Assembly (NCBI RefSeq): GCF_001544695.2
Contig: NZ_FCOM02000013.1
Location: 1 to 64,000 of the forward strand
DNA from: Caballeronia arvi
GTDB lineage: Bacteria > Pseudomonadota > Gammaproteobacteria > Burkholderiales > Burkholderiaceae
Direction of reading: 5' to 3'
Length of the DNA: 64,000 nt
In this document: positions 1 through 8,214 of the stretch, in pieces
Numbering within the stretch: position 1 is the first letter of the stretch
Layout of the letters: each line of letters begins with the position of its first letter
Notes under the pieces: generated by a model
What the model was told of the DNA's origin: nothing
What the model saw: the letters and a program-made list of their open reading frames with translations, nothing else
Database searches by the model: none
Translations under genes and position numbers: made by a program

Positions 1-255
1 GACGCGTCGGCAGCCACAGATTTGTGCAACCATATGGACGCATTGCGGCACCAACGTTCTTCTGGGGCGGCATAGCCGCCAGGGCGACAGGCTACGTACT
101 TCGCCATTCGCTTGATCCTGATGGGTGTGTGGCGCGATCCGTCGCAGCCATTATCTGAAGAACCGGGCGCGCTCAGCTTCCGCTATCGGGGCTCAGCAAT
201 AGAATCCGGTCGCTCAAGCGGCCATGATGCTGCTTGCTCGCTTGACACGAGCCCG

Positions 256-546
256 CTAATGGGTGTGGGCAACTACGAACGAGAGAGATGCGCGCAAGTT
301 CGTCGTGGCGCCCGCCTCCGGTGCCTCCGGGTTGTCGGGGAAAACGTCGAAGACACCCTTGCCGATGATTTCTTCTCGAACAGTCAGTGTCTCCTTGAGA
401 TACGCGTCACTGGCGCCCGCAATCGTGAAGGCGTCGTCGGGACGCAGAATGAGCAACGCGTCGGGTGTCGATTCGAAAACGAGCTTGAAGTCCTTCAGAG
501 GCACCGCGCTCTGCCTGTCCATTGCATGAGGTCTAACGAAGGACAT
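256..546 (-). pseudogene. Fragment of a PAS-domain sensor kinase
   Basis: The 96-residue reading frame has the opening of the PAS domain found in many proteobacterial sensor histidine kinases. A stretch around residues 16-75 reads FKLVFESTPDALLILRPDD, then SDAYLKETLTVREEIIGKG and VFDVFPDNPEAPEAG, followed by NLRASL. In that family the PAS domain continues into a HisKA/HATPase module. Here the frame loses similarity right after NLRASL and stops, and no kinase domain follows on the minus strand towards position 1. A GGAGGG lies directly against the first ATG, so even initiation looks poor. I read it as a truncated remnant at the edge of an accessory region; a very short PAS-only protein is possible but less likely. 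Confidence 0.5.
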
Positions 547-1605
547 CCCTCCGAGGAAAGGGCTCGGCCCCTATCCTCAGTGTATGAAGTCTCCCGTCGA
601 ATTCAAACACAGCGCTTGGTCAGCATGATTCGCGCGCTCGCGACGTCCATTTGGCAGAAAGCGATTTGCATTTGCTATCGCCCGCGTTATACCAATGCCG
701 TGGCTTTGAGAGAAATCAATCTCGTGCGGCCGCTAACCCCAAGACGCGACCGCATCAAAGGCCGCGGGCGAGTATCGTGTGGTCTTGGAAGTGTTTAATT
801 GGCGACGATGCGCGATTCGTTGACGGTTCGCGGTTCAGACAAGTCCCGTGACTCGATGGCAGCGGACGTCGTCGACAGGCCGCGATTGCCAACGTAGTAG
901 AGGATGCCAGGTAGCCGATGGGCTGCTGTTCTTGTTGAAGCTTTCAGTGCAACCATGCTCGCTTCGACAAAGCAAGCCATCCCACGAAGCGTTGTCGGTG
1001 ATGCGCCGGCCGTCGCGGGTCGCGCAAGTAGCCTGCATGATGCGGCACTTGACGACCTCGTTGCGCCGCAGTTTGCGGTTGCAAGTCTTTGGGCTTGCTC
1101 ATTTGATGTCCCGAACTAACCTAGCGCGTACCGTCCGCACATTCCCTGCCTAGGCTTGCTCTCTAATGGAAATTTCGGCTCCGACTCACCTCTCGCGTCC
1201 ACGAGACATGCTCACGGGTCTTGTGAAGGTCAAGCAACAAAGCGCAGCTACCCGTGAAAAGACTCTTTTCTTGTTTTTGAAGAAGTCTTTCGAACCCGGA
1301 GAAAACTCTTTTTGAAAATCTAGCGAGACGCCTTTATATGATGACACTCCCAAACGGCACCTACGATTATCACGTCGGTACGCTGCGAGGTCTTCGTACT
1401 CAGTGGCGGAAGCGTGACGAGCAACTGATACTGGCCTGCCCCGGTTTTAGTCCGGACCGCAGGTAGAGTTCGAGGTTGAGGCAGGTCGGCGCCTGGAGCA
1501 AGCACCATCACGCTTCATTGTCTTTTCCGGATGGCCAACGCCTCAGATAGTGGCACGGACCTCTGCGCGCCCTGCTCGCATACGAGAGGCACAGGAACCG
1601 GCCTG
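547..1605. other. Gene-poor, apparently decayed stretch
   Basis: No intact gene is supported here. Short coding-like scraps can be seen. On the minus strand around 835-1110 two overlapping frames each look partly protein-like, as after a frameshift. On the plus strand ATG codons at 1338/1341 open a 41-42 codon frame (begins MTLPNGTYDYHVGTLRG) that stops at 1466, and the neighbouring frame continues with SRFIVFSGWPTPQ up to 1624, again like a frameshifted gene. An AT-rich patch at 1250-1320 contains a perfect 15-bp inverted repeat GAAAAGACTCTTTTC at 1256-1270, with no clear terminator structure. Confidence 0.4.
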
Positions 1606-2451
1606 TCAATATTTTCGCGGGTAGGAGCCGAGCAGCCTGACCTGAGGTTCTGCTCGAAGAAAATCAGCAAGCGGAGCTTCTGTAGCGTGACCCGTCACCT
1701 CGATTAGGTACCGATGACTGTCCAGCGTCCTCTTGCTCGGTCGTTCGTATATATTCAGAATTGCCAGGCCAGCAAGCGTCATGTCCTTAAGCAGCTTTGA
1801 GAACTCGTCATCTATCACGTCTACGACCAACGATGTCTTGTCGTTCCCCGTCGGAGCGGACATTTCTCTGCCGAGTACCCACCATCTCGTCACGTTATGC
1901 GGGCCCTCTTCGATAGCGTCGACCAGAGAGACAAGTCCGTAAATCGAGCCCCCAATCTTCGGTCCCATCGATGCAGTGTCCATCGATGAACTCTCGGACA
2001 CGCTTCTTGCGGCCGCACCGCCGCCAATTGAAGTGATGCGGCGTACCGAGGGCAACTTTCGGTCGAGCCAAGGTTTGACCTCTTCCAGCGCAACGGGATG
2101 CGCGATGACATTTTTGATTTCCTCAAGCTTCGTACCGGGACGTGCCAGAAGGCTGTAACCGAGCATCTTGGGATACTCGGCCACAATCACTACGGACGGC
2201 AGCTCGAGCACCGGGTCCAGATACGGCGTCACTCCGACGATGGATGTAGTTACCGGCACGCAGGCCTGGTCAATCTCATCGTTTTCGAAAGCCGCAAAGA
2301 GTCTCGCGCTTTCTAATGCGACGAGTCCCTCTGGACCGAACATATCGAGACAAGCTTGATGCGTCCAAGACCCGCCCGGGCCTAGGTAGCCAATCTTTCG
2401 TCGAGAACTCATATCTTTGGGACTACCTAAGGCTGTTGACCGACTTGTCAT
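1606..2451 (-). CDS. Prephenate dehydratase-like protein with ACT-like C-terminus
   Basis: The protein follows the PheA-type prephenate dehydratase plan. An N-terminal GYLGPGGSWTHQ matches the GPxGTFTHxAA motif, and a middle NVTRWWVLGRE corresponds to the catalytic Thr-Arg-Phe. The C-terminus resembles the regulatory ACT domain, with YERPSKRTLDSHRYLIEV in place of the ESRP(S/T)K signature and LLGSYPR at the end. Classical enzymes convert prephenate to phenylpyruvate. This one is divergent: the usual PIENS substrate loop reads PVTTS and the Phe after Thr-Arg is Trp. At about 281 residues it is near family length. ATG at 2451 has a weak GAG upstream; ATG at 2412 is an alternative. A TTGACA promoter-like element lies upstream. 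Its neighbours suggest a specialised role rather than housekeeping phenylalanine synthesis, but this is inference. Confidence 0.7.
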   Translation of the reverse strand: MTSRSTALGSPKDMSSRRKIGYLGPGGSWTHQACLDMFGPEGLVALESARLFAAFENDEIDQACVPVTTSIVGVTPYLDPVLELPSVVIVAEYPKMLGYSLLARPGTKLEEIKNVIAHPVALEEVKPWLDRKLPSVRRITSIGGGAAARSVSESSSMDTASMGPKIGGSIYGLVSLVDAIEEGPHNVTRWWVLGREMSAPTGNDKTSLVVDVIDDEFSKLLKDMTLAGLAILNIYERPSKRTLDSHRYLIEVTGHATEAPLADFLRAEPQVRLLGSYPRKY

Positions 2452-2596
2452 GTTCGTGCTCAGAATCCGCGGAATTTGCGACGACGTCGCCTTCGCCTGG
2501 CGTGCGGCCCTTGCTACGGCGACGTTCGTGCTTTGCTCAATGCGCAGGTGACCGCCGCCCACCAACGACGACTGAACACAGCGGCAACCAACTTAC

Positions 2597-2625
2597 AACC
2601 TAATTCAATTTTAATCTCATGTCAA
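2597..2625 (-). promoter_or_regulatory. Possible sigma70 promoter upstream of the prephenate dehydratase-like gene
   Basis: On the minus strand a perfect -35 TTGACA (2620-2625) is followed after 17 bp by TAGGTT (2597-2602), within a conspicuously AT-rich patch. It points towards the prephenate dehydratase-like gene about 145 bp away. The -10 match is only partial. Confidence 0.4.
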
Positions 2626-2739
2626 TTTTTTAATTTCACACAAGTTTCGCATAGTATGCCGCCTGCCCTCATGGGCGCATCGCTGTCCAACGCGGGAGGT
2701 ATGCACGAGCGTGTGCTACCTCGGGTCAGGGGAGCGGCG

Positions 2740-3216
2740 TTACAGGTCCAGTTTCAGGCGGGGGCCTACCTCGAAAAAGCCTTCCGATTCGTAGAAGCGG
2801 AGCGACCGGTTCCACCGCGGTTGATGCGGAGCACCAACATCTAGCCGCTTCCACCCGCGCTCCCGACCAAACTGAGTTGCTCGGCGAACCAGCAGAGACG
2901 CGATTCCTTGCGACCGATATTCGGGTTCAACGTACAGCTCAGTAATTTGCCCAAATACTCCTCCCGCATAAACAGCGACGCCCTCTGTGAGCATGAGCAC
3001 GCCCATTAGTTGGTCTCCGGCGTGTGCAACGAAGCCGAAGGTCCGTTCACTGTCTCGCAACACGTCCTCCACGGAGCTTAGACGGTAGTCGGGAAACGCT
3101 TCACGCTCATGCAATTCTGCGTATAGCGCACCAAGCAGTCTTGTGACTTCATTCACGTCGTCAGCGGTGACTCGTCGAATGCGGCATTGAATACTGCGGA
3201 CCTTTTCATTCATCAT
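2740..3216 (-). CDS. GNAT family N-acetyltransferase
   Basis: A 158-residue single-domain GNAT protein. The acetyl-CoA pyrophosphate-binding region is visible around residues 95-125 (ITELYVEPEYRSQGIASLLVRRA, where RSQGIASLL matches the R/Q-x-x-G-x-G/A signature). The typical C-terminal N-RSLRFYESEGF beta-bulge and helix follow. The family transfers acetyl from acetyl-CoA to amines, often amino acids, antibiotics or toxins; the substrate cannot be read from sequence. It is transcribed divergently from the XRE-cupin regulator with about 100 bp between them and sits between that regulator and the prephenate dehydratase-like gene. A product or pathway-intermediate N-acetyltransferase is a reasonable but unproven role. 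Confidence 0.85.
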   Translation of the reverse strand: MMNEKVRSIQCRIRRVTADDVNEVTRLLGALYAELHEREAFPDYRLSSVEDVLRDSERTFGFVAHAGDQLMGVLMLTEGVAVYAGGVFGQITELYVEPEYRSQGIASLLVRRATQFGRERGWKRLDVGAPHQPRWNRSLRFYESEGFFEVGPRLKLDL

Positions 3217-3312
3217 CGGTTTTTTCAGTCGTGAAGTCTGCCGTCAGAGCCGTGATGGCTCATATAATGAAGGCCAATGGTGATGCAATGACCCATCAAT
3301 GGTTGAGAACAC

Positions 3313-3963
3313 ATGCCACGAACGCAAGATTCACATCTCGAACAAGATGAGCAGACCGTCGACGCAGAAAGACAGCGTGACCCGAGCGTAGAAAAGGTAT
3401 CGAGGGCCCTTGCTACGCAGATTCACACCTTCCGCACCGCGTCAGGCCTTGCCTCCGGAACTCTGGCGAAGATGGCCGGTATCTCGCATTCCATGCTCTC
3501 CAGAATAGAAAAGGGGACCGCAACGCCCTCTATCGAAACCCTCACGCGAATTGCGAATGCCCTGGGCAAGCCTGTGTCGCGCTTCTTCGTTGACCAGAGT
3601 GAGCGCCACGATTGTTCCTTCGTCCCCGCGGGCGCTGGCGTATCAGTAGACCGCGAGGGGTCGTCGTTCGGTCACGTCTATACCCTGATAGGTCACGTGC
3701 TCTCCGGAAACCTCAACGTCGAACCGTATATCGTGACTCTCGACGAGAAATCGGAACCATGGTCTACGCATCAGACAACAGGGCTCCAGTTCGTTCACAT
3801 GCTCGAAGGTCGAATGAAGTATCGCTATGCCAACCGCCTGTATGAGATGAAGCCTGGCGACAGTCTGCTCTTCGACCCCAATGCAGCGCACGGACCGGAA
3901 GAAATCGATAGCATTCCGGTTCGTTTCCTTGCAGTCTTCTTCAATATCCGTGAGTACAGCTAG
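3313..3963 (+). CDS. XRE family transcriptional regulator with C-terminal cupin domain
   Basis: Residues about 30-90 form an HTH_3/XRE helix-turn-helix (SGLASGTLAKMAGISHSMLSR then IEKGTATPSIETLTRIANALG), and residues about 110-215 form a cupin beta-barrel (MLEGRMKYRYANRLYEMKPGDSLLFDPNAAHG in pieces). This architecture, as in PuuR and SutR-type proteins, senses a small ligand, often an amino acid, polyamine or derivative, through the cupin. It is the only regulator in the amino-acid locus and faces away from the GNAT gene. It probably controls the adjacent aminotransferase/ABC-transporter operon, the GNAT gene or both. A TATAAT hexamer at 3263-3268 lies about 45 bp upstream of its ATG without a convincing -35. 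Confidence 0.88.
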   Translation: MPRTQDSHLEQDEQTVDAERQRDPSVEKVSRALATQIHTFRTASGLASGTLAKMAGISHSMLSRIEKGTATPSIETLTRIANALGKPVSRFFVDQSERHDCSFVPAGAGVSVDREGSSFGHVYTLIGHVLSGNLNVEPYIVTLDEKSEPWSTHQTTGLQFVHMLEGRMKYRYANRLYEMKPGDSLLFDPNAAHGPEEIDSIPVRFLAVFFNIREYS

Positions 3964-3996
3964 CGCGCACGATGCGCTGGCTGCGATTCCGAAACG

Positions 3997-5220
3997 TCAC
4001 TCGGGCGTGGCTGCGAACTGGACAACCGCCCTCTCCATCGCGTCCATCCCCTCATTGAGCACATCCAGAGGAATAACTAGCGATGGAGCGAGCCGCAGCA
4101 CGTCCGGTCCGGCCATCAAAGTGAATACTCCCGCGGCGTAGGCGTGCTCTACCAGCTTTCCTGACCGACCTTTGAATTGTTGACCGAGTTCGGCACCGAT
4201 AAGCAAACCACGACCCCGAATGTCGGCGAAGACAGACGTTCTGGCATTGATTTCATTCAGACGCTGCATGCATATCGCATGACGCTCCTTTACGCCAGCG
4301 AGCGTCTCGGGTCTTCGAACGATTTCCAGTACTTTGTCAGCCACAGCAGCCGCAAGCGGATTCCCTCCAAAGGTGCTTCCATGAGACCCGGCTGTAAGGT
4401 GTTCAGCCAAGGCTTGAGAAGTCAGCATCGCTCCGATGGGAAAGCCGTTGCCCAAAGCCTTGGCGGTGGTAAGGATGTCAGGTTCGATGCCATAGCCGAG
4501 ATAAGCGAAAAGCTCACCGGTTCTTCCGACGCCCGTCTGCACTTCGTCGAAAATAAGAAGCGCATTGACCGCCGAGCAGCGCACTCGCAAGGCATCCACG
4601 AATTCCGCTGACGCCGGGCGGACACCGCTTTCGCCCTGTACCAGTTCGACAATCACTGCGCACGTTTGCTCAGTGATTCCGTCAAGTGCGGCCTGCGTAT
4701 CGTTGAACGGCAGATGCTTTATGCCTGGCGGCAGTGGGCCAAACGGCTCACTGTATTTTGACTGGCCGCCGACGCTGACAGTAAAGAGCGTTCTTCCATG
4801 GAAGGATTGCTGGAAAGCCACAATTTCGGTCTTTCCCCTCTGGGCGTCGCCTGTGTCGTGCGCAACCTTCCGGGCCAGTTTAAGTGCTGCCTCATTCGCT
4901 TCCGCACCAGAGTTCGCGAAGAAGGCTCGGTCCGCGAAGGTCGATTCCGTGAGTTGCTTAGCGAGGGCCAGAACCGGTTCATTGGTGAAGACATTCCCAA
5001 CGTGCCAGAGGGATTCGCTCTGTTCGCGCAATGTCGCCACAAGCTCCGGATGAGCGTGGCCGAGCCCTGTGACGGCCACACCACCCGCTAAATCTACGTA
5101 CCGACGACCGTTTTGGTCCCAGACCAGCGACCCTTGCCCCCTCTGGGGAATCAATTGTGCCGGTGAGTACGTCGGAGCGACGAACTTGTCAAAGTCACTG
5201 CGCTGAACGGCTTCCTGCAA
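3997..5220 (-). CDS. Class III (PLP) aminotransferase, acetylornithine/succinylornithine type
   Basis: A fold-type I PLP enzyme closely resembling ArgD/AstC. SGAEANEAALKLAR marks the cofactor phosphate loop, IFDEVQTGVGRTG holds the Asp that contacts the PLP ring nitrogen, and ILTTAKALGNGFPIGAM carries the Schiff-base lysine; GSTFGGNPLA follows. Family members use N-acylated ornithine, 4-aminobutyrate or other omega-amino donors. I placed the start at TTG 5220, since GGAGAAG lies 6 bases before it; the frame is open to a GTG at 5259 that lacks a Shine-Dalgarno. It is the last gene of the operon after the ABC ATPase (85-bp gap). The gene context argues against routine arginine synthesis and for transamination of whatever the transporter imports or the dehydratase-like proteins produce. 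Confidence 0.85.
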   Translation of the reverse strand: MQEAVQRSDFDKFVAPTYSPAQLIPQRGQGSLVWDQNGRRYVDLAGGVAVTGLGHAHPELVATLREQSESLWHVGNVFTNEPVLALAKQLTESTFADRAFFANSGAEANEAALKLARKVAHDTGDAQRGKTEIVAFQQSFHGRTLFTVSVGGQSKYSEPFGPLPPGIKHLPFNDTQAALDGITEQTCAVIVELVQGESGVRPASAEFVDALRVRCSAVNALLIFDEVQTGVGRTGELFAYLGYGIEPDILTTAKALGNGFPIGAMLTSQALAEHLTAGSHGSTFGGNPLAAAVADKVLEIVRRPETLAGVKERHAICMQRLNEINARTSVFADIRGRGLLIGAELGQQFKGRSGKLVEHAYAAGVFTLMAGPDVLRLAPSLVIPLDVLNEGMDAMERAVVQFAATPE

Positions 5221-5305
5221 GGTACTTCTCCGGATTTGAAAACCAGACCCGTGACTCACTGAGCACCAGGTCGACTAAAGCGCGACGGATTGATTCCTGC
5301 TTGGG

Positions 5306-6061
5306 TTACTTGTGAATCATTTGGTTTAGGAAGCGCTTGGCGCGTTCCGTTTTCGGGGCCGAGAAGAATTCTTCCGGCGGACCGTCTTCAATGATTTCAC
5401 CTTGGTCGAGGAACAGAACCCGGTCCGCAACAGCTCTTGCAAAGCCCATCTCGTGCGTGACGCAAAGCATCGTCATCCCGTCTTCGACGAGCAGCGTCAG
5501 GGTGTCAAGCACTTCGCGAACCATTTCTGGGTCCAACGCGGACGTGGGTTCGTCCAACAGCATGATTGTCGGAGACATACAAAGTGCTCGGGCGATAGCA
5601 ACGCGCTGTTGTTGCCCGCCCGAAAGTTGCGCTGGGTATTTCGCTGCATGCCCAGAGACGCGCACGCGCTCCAGCATCGCCATTGCTTTCTCTTCCGCCT
5701 CTTTGCGCTTCATCCCCCGAACGCTCATCGGCGCGAGTGTACAGTTCTCCAACACAGTCATATGTGGGAACAAGTTGAAGTGCTGGAAGACCATGCCGAC
5801 ATCTGCTCGCACCATGCGGACGTTTTTGACGTCGTCGGTCAGTGCGATTCCGTCGACGACGATATCACCCGCGTCATGCTTCTCGAGACGATTCACGCAT
5901 CGGATGAGGGTCGACTTGCCCGAACCAGACGGGCCGCAGAGCACGATTTTTTCGCCCTTCCGTACGTCGAGAGAGATGGACTTCAAGACATTGACATCGC
6001 CATAGCTCTTGCGAAGTCCCTTGATGGTGATGACGTAATCTGCGTTCGATTGAGTGGCCAT
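5306..6061 (-). CDS. Polar amino acid ABC transporter, ATP-binding protein (GlnQ/HisP type)
   Basis: Complete ABC ATPase of 251 residues: Walker A GPSGSGKST near residue 43, Q-loop in VGMVFQHFNLFPHMT, signature LSGGQQQR, Walker B IMLLDEPTSALDPE and the switch His in CVTHEMGFA. The sequence is of the GlnQ/HisP/ArtP class that powers uptake of polar amino acids at the inner membrane. It belongs with the two permease genes and the binding-protein gene upstream on the same strand, but is separated from them by the BacA-like gene, 47 bp before its start. That insertion suggests the BacA-like protein is co-expressed with uptake. Confidence 0.93.
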   Translation of the reverse strand: MATQSNADYVITIKGLRKSYGDVNVLKSISLDVRKGEKIVLCGPSGSGKSTLIRCVNRLEKHDAGDIVVDGIALTDDVKNVRMVRADVGMVFQHFNLFPHMTVLENCTLAPMSVRGMKRKEAEEKAMAMLERVRVSGHAAKYPAQLSGGQQQRVAIARALCMSPTIMLLDEPTSALDPEMVREVLDTLTLLVEDGMTMLCVTHEMGFARAVADRVLFLDQGEIIEDGPPEEFFSAPKTERAKRFLNQMIHK

Positions 6062-6108
6062 GATGAATCCTCTTGCGTGCTTACGTGTCAGTCAGCTGGG
6101 CAGGGTTG

Positions 6109-6726
6109 TCAGCAGACAGCCTGCTTAAGTTCGCGTTGATAAGCCTGTCCGGCGGGACTATCTTTCCATGTCACCACTCGTCCCCCAGAGAGGCGCTCCC
6201 GACCGTAAACAATCCATGGGTCGTCGACTGTTCCGACCACTTCATCCAGGCGGAAACGCGCCGGATAGTCGGCTGCAAGGGACGAATACGTCAGACCGCT
6301 CTCGTACTTGCCGGAAAGCAGGCCTTCGGCAACCGATGCCGTCGATGTCTCCGGAATAAGCTTCAACCCTTGCGTATCAATGTAGTCCCGCGTCGCCGGC
6401 TGCAGCGCCAGTGACCTCGGACGCTCTACATCTACACGCGTGACCACCGCCATGTCTTTGCTGCCGGAAACAAATGCATCGACGACAAACAGATGCTTCC
6501 GAAATCTCGCCACGATTTCGGTAGTGGAAGGGTGAACCGCTACCTGCACAAGGTAATCGGCATCGCCCCTTATCACCGCCTGAGCCGCGCTATCGAAATC
6601 GAGGACTAGCTCCACGGACGCTTTGTCCGAAATTCCGTGAAATTTGAGGTAGCGAGCGGTAACGAACTCATGATTGCTGCCGCTCGGACCGAGAGTCATA
6701 AAACGAAGCACGTTCTGTATCTCCAA
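6109..6726 (-). CDS. BacA-like protein (prephenate decarboxylase/dehydratase-like fold)
   Basis: A 205-residue protein with the prephenate dehydratase-type periplasmic-binding-like fold but no ACT domain. The N-terminal FMTLGPSGSNHEFVTARYL parallels the TLGPEGTSSEYAA opening of Bacillus BacA, the prephenate decarboxylase of bacilysin/anticapsin synthesis, and the length matches BacA (about 204 residues). The normal dehydratase catalytic Thr-Arg-Phe is absent: the equivalent place reads VDDPWIVYGRERL, like the SWSLFGKG of BacA. TSTASVAEGL matches the substrate-loop STSAAAKRV of BacA. It is encoded between permease and ATPase genes, 22 bp after the former. Decarboxylation of prephenate or a similar cyclohexadienyl acid is a plausible activity. 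A degenerate binding protein is the alternative. No search was run, so homology is by eye. Confidence 0.6.
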   Translation of the reverse strand: MEIQNVLRFMTLGPSGSNHEFVTARYLKFHGISDKASVELVLDFDSAAQAVIRGDADYLVQVAVHPSTTEIVARFRKHLFVVDAFVSGSKDMAVVTRVDVERPRSLALQPATRDYIDTQGLKLIPETSTASVAEGLLSGKYESGLTYSSLAADYPARFRLDEVVGTVDDPWIVYGRERLSGGRVVTWKDSPAGQAYQRELKQAVC

Positions 6727-6747
6727 ACATTACTAGCGACCGTTCGC

Positions 6748-7521
6748 TCAGTGCGATGCGGCCTGTGTCTCACCTGAATCTTTCGCTTTGAGCGCCGTTG
6801 CACTGTTCTTCCTCTTGGGCCTCACCGAGGTCTCGAGTTTGCCGGTCTTACGCCCCACGAAAGACTCGAGGTACTTGAAGAAGTGGGCGAGAATGTAGGT
6901 CATTGCCAGATAAACAAGACCAGCTCCGACAAAAATCTCATATGGGGCATAGGTCTCGCTAACAAGCAGCTTCGAGGTTCCAGTCAGTTCCATGATGGTC
7001 ACGGTTGACGCCAGCGAGGTAGCCTTGAGATTAAGAATGGTCTCGTTCGCGTACGCTGGAATCGAAATGCGTATCGCAATAGGAGCCTTTATCTTAACGA
7101 GAATCGAAGTATTGCTGAGGCCTAATGCTTGCGCGGCTTCGACAATGCCTTTTGGAACCGCACTCAGGGCACCCATGAGAATCCGAGCTGTATAGGCTCC
7201 AGAGTTCATTCCTAGTGCGAGCACTGCACACATGAAAGGGTCGCGCAACACTGGCCAAAGCATCGAATGGCGGATGAATGAAAATTGCCCGAAGCCGTAG
7301 TAAATAAAGAACAGTTGCACCAGGGCGGGCGTCCCGCGGAATGCGCCAATGTAGAACTTGACGGAGCCACTCAGAATTCTTGAGTCACTTAGCCCAACGA
7401 GCGCCATCGGAACTCCGATGCAGATACCCGTCAAGACAATAGCCGCGAAGAGCTCAAGCGTTATAGGCAACGAAGCAAGCAATTGAGGGAGACTCGAGAG
7501 AAGCAGAGAAAAGTCGAACAT
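6748..7521 (-). CDS. Polar amino acid ABC transporter, permease protein 2
   Basis: Inner-membrane permease of the HisM/GlnP family. Around residues 55-75 lies FYIGAFRGTPALVQLFFIYYG, the conserved start of the BPD_transp_1 region, and around 120-165 the EAA-loop ATPase contact reads GIVEAAQALGLSNTSILVKI. Hydrophobic segments are spaced for about five membrane helices. The C-terminal tail (Lys-rich, about residues 225-257) is longer than usual. Only 3 bases separate its start from the stop of the preceding permease, so the pair is translationally linked and should form a heterodimer. Confidence 0.92.
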   Translation of the reverse strand: MFDFSLLLSSLPQLLASLPITLELFAAIVLTGICIGVPMALVGLSDSRILSGSVKFYIGAFRGTPALVQLFFIYYGFGQFSFIRHSMLWPVLRDPFMCAVLALGMNSGAYTARILMGALSAVPKGIVEAAQALGLSNTSILVKIKAPIAIRISIPAYANETILNLKATSLASTVTIMELTGTSKLLVSETYAPYEIFVGAGLVYLAMTYILAHFFKYLESFVGRKTGKLETSVRPKRKNSATALKAKDSGETQAASH

Positions 7522-7524
7522 GTC

Positions 7525-8202
7525 TCACCTTGCCAGGGTTGTGGCAGTCTTCCGCCGTGCCATGCTGAATGCGTTCGTCATGGCGTAGCTAAGTATGAAA
7601 TACAGAATGCCGGCCACCAGATAGAAAAAGAAGGGTCGGTTGGTTCCTTCCACCGCGAACCCGGTACGGCGCATGAGGTCCTCGAGCCCGACGAGTGATA
7701 CCAATGCGGTCTCTTTCAGCAGTACGGTCAACTGGTTTCCAAACGCCGGCAGCGCCAATCTCCACGCCTGGGGTGCTATCACGTGTGCGAAAACACCGGC
7801 TCCCGACAGACCTAGCGCAGCTGCTGCCTCGGTCTGTCCTCTTGGTACCTCAAGGATTGCGCCCCGGAAGATTTCGGTTGCGTAGGCACCGAAGACAAGG
7901 CCGAGCGATACTGCACCGGCCGTGAACGCGTTGATTTCGATGGGTCGACCCAGTACGTGCGAGAGAGTCGAACTCCCGCCGTAATAGACGAGGAAAATGA
8001 CCAGTAGGTCCGGTACCCCTCGTATCGTCGTCGTGTAAGCTCCCGCAATGTGCCTAAGCACGTTCGACGGCGAAAGCTTAGCGGCGGCCATCAAAACGCC
8101 GATGAGCGAACCAATTGCCGTGGCCGCCAACGCCACGAGTAGCGTTGTGACGGCCCCCAATAAAATCAGACCGCCGTATCCGTTGAGCGTGAAACTAGAC
8201 AT
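7525..8202 (-). CDS. Polar amino acid ABC transporter, permease protein 1
   Basis: 225-residue inner-membrane permease of the HisQ/GlnP family. AGAYTTTIRGVPDLLVIFLVYYGG is the conserved entry to the transmembrane domain, and VPRGQTEAAAALGLSGAGVF is the EAA loop that docks the ATPase. The end FFFYLVAGILYFILSYAMT forms the last helix. It is preceded 12 bp upstream by the solute-binding-protein stop and followed directly by the second permease gene, a standard layout for polar amino acid uptake systems. Confidence 0.92.
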   Translation of the reverse strand: MSSFTLNGYGGLILLGAVTTLLVALAATAIGSLIGVLMAAAKLSPSNVLRHIAGAYTTTIRGVPDLLVIFLVYYGGSSTLSHVLGRPIEINAFTAGAVSLGLVFGAYATEIFRGAILEVPRGQTEAAAALGLSGAGVFAHVIAPQAWRLALPAFGNQLTVLLKETALVSLVGLEDLMRRTGFAVEGTNRPFFFYLVAGILYFILSYAMTNAFSMARRKTATTLAR

Positions 8203-8214
8203 GCTGGCACCTAG

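Noticed and set aside
112..798. A 228-codon plus-strand frame near the window start
   Set aside because: No motif, Arg-rich, and antisense to the PAS-domain fragment.
5402..6139. A 245-codon plus-strand frame
   Set aside because: Antisense to the ABC ATPase gene that has all Walker and signature motifs.
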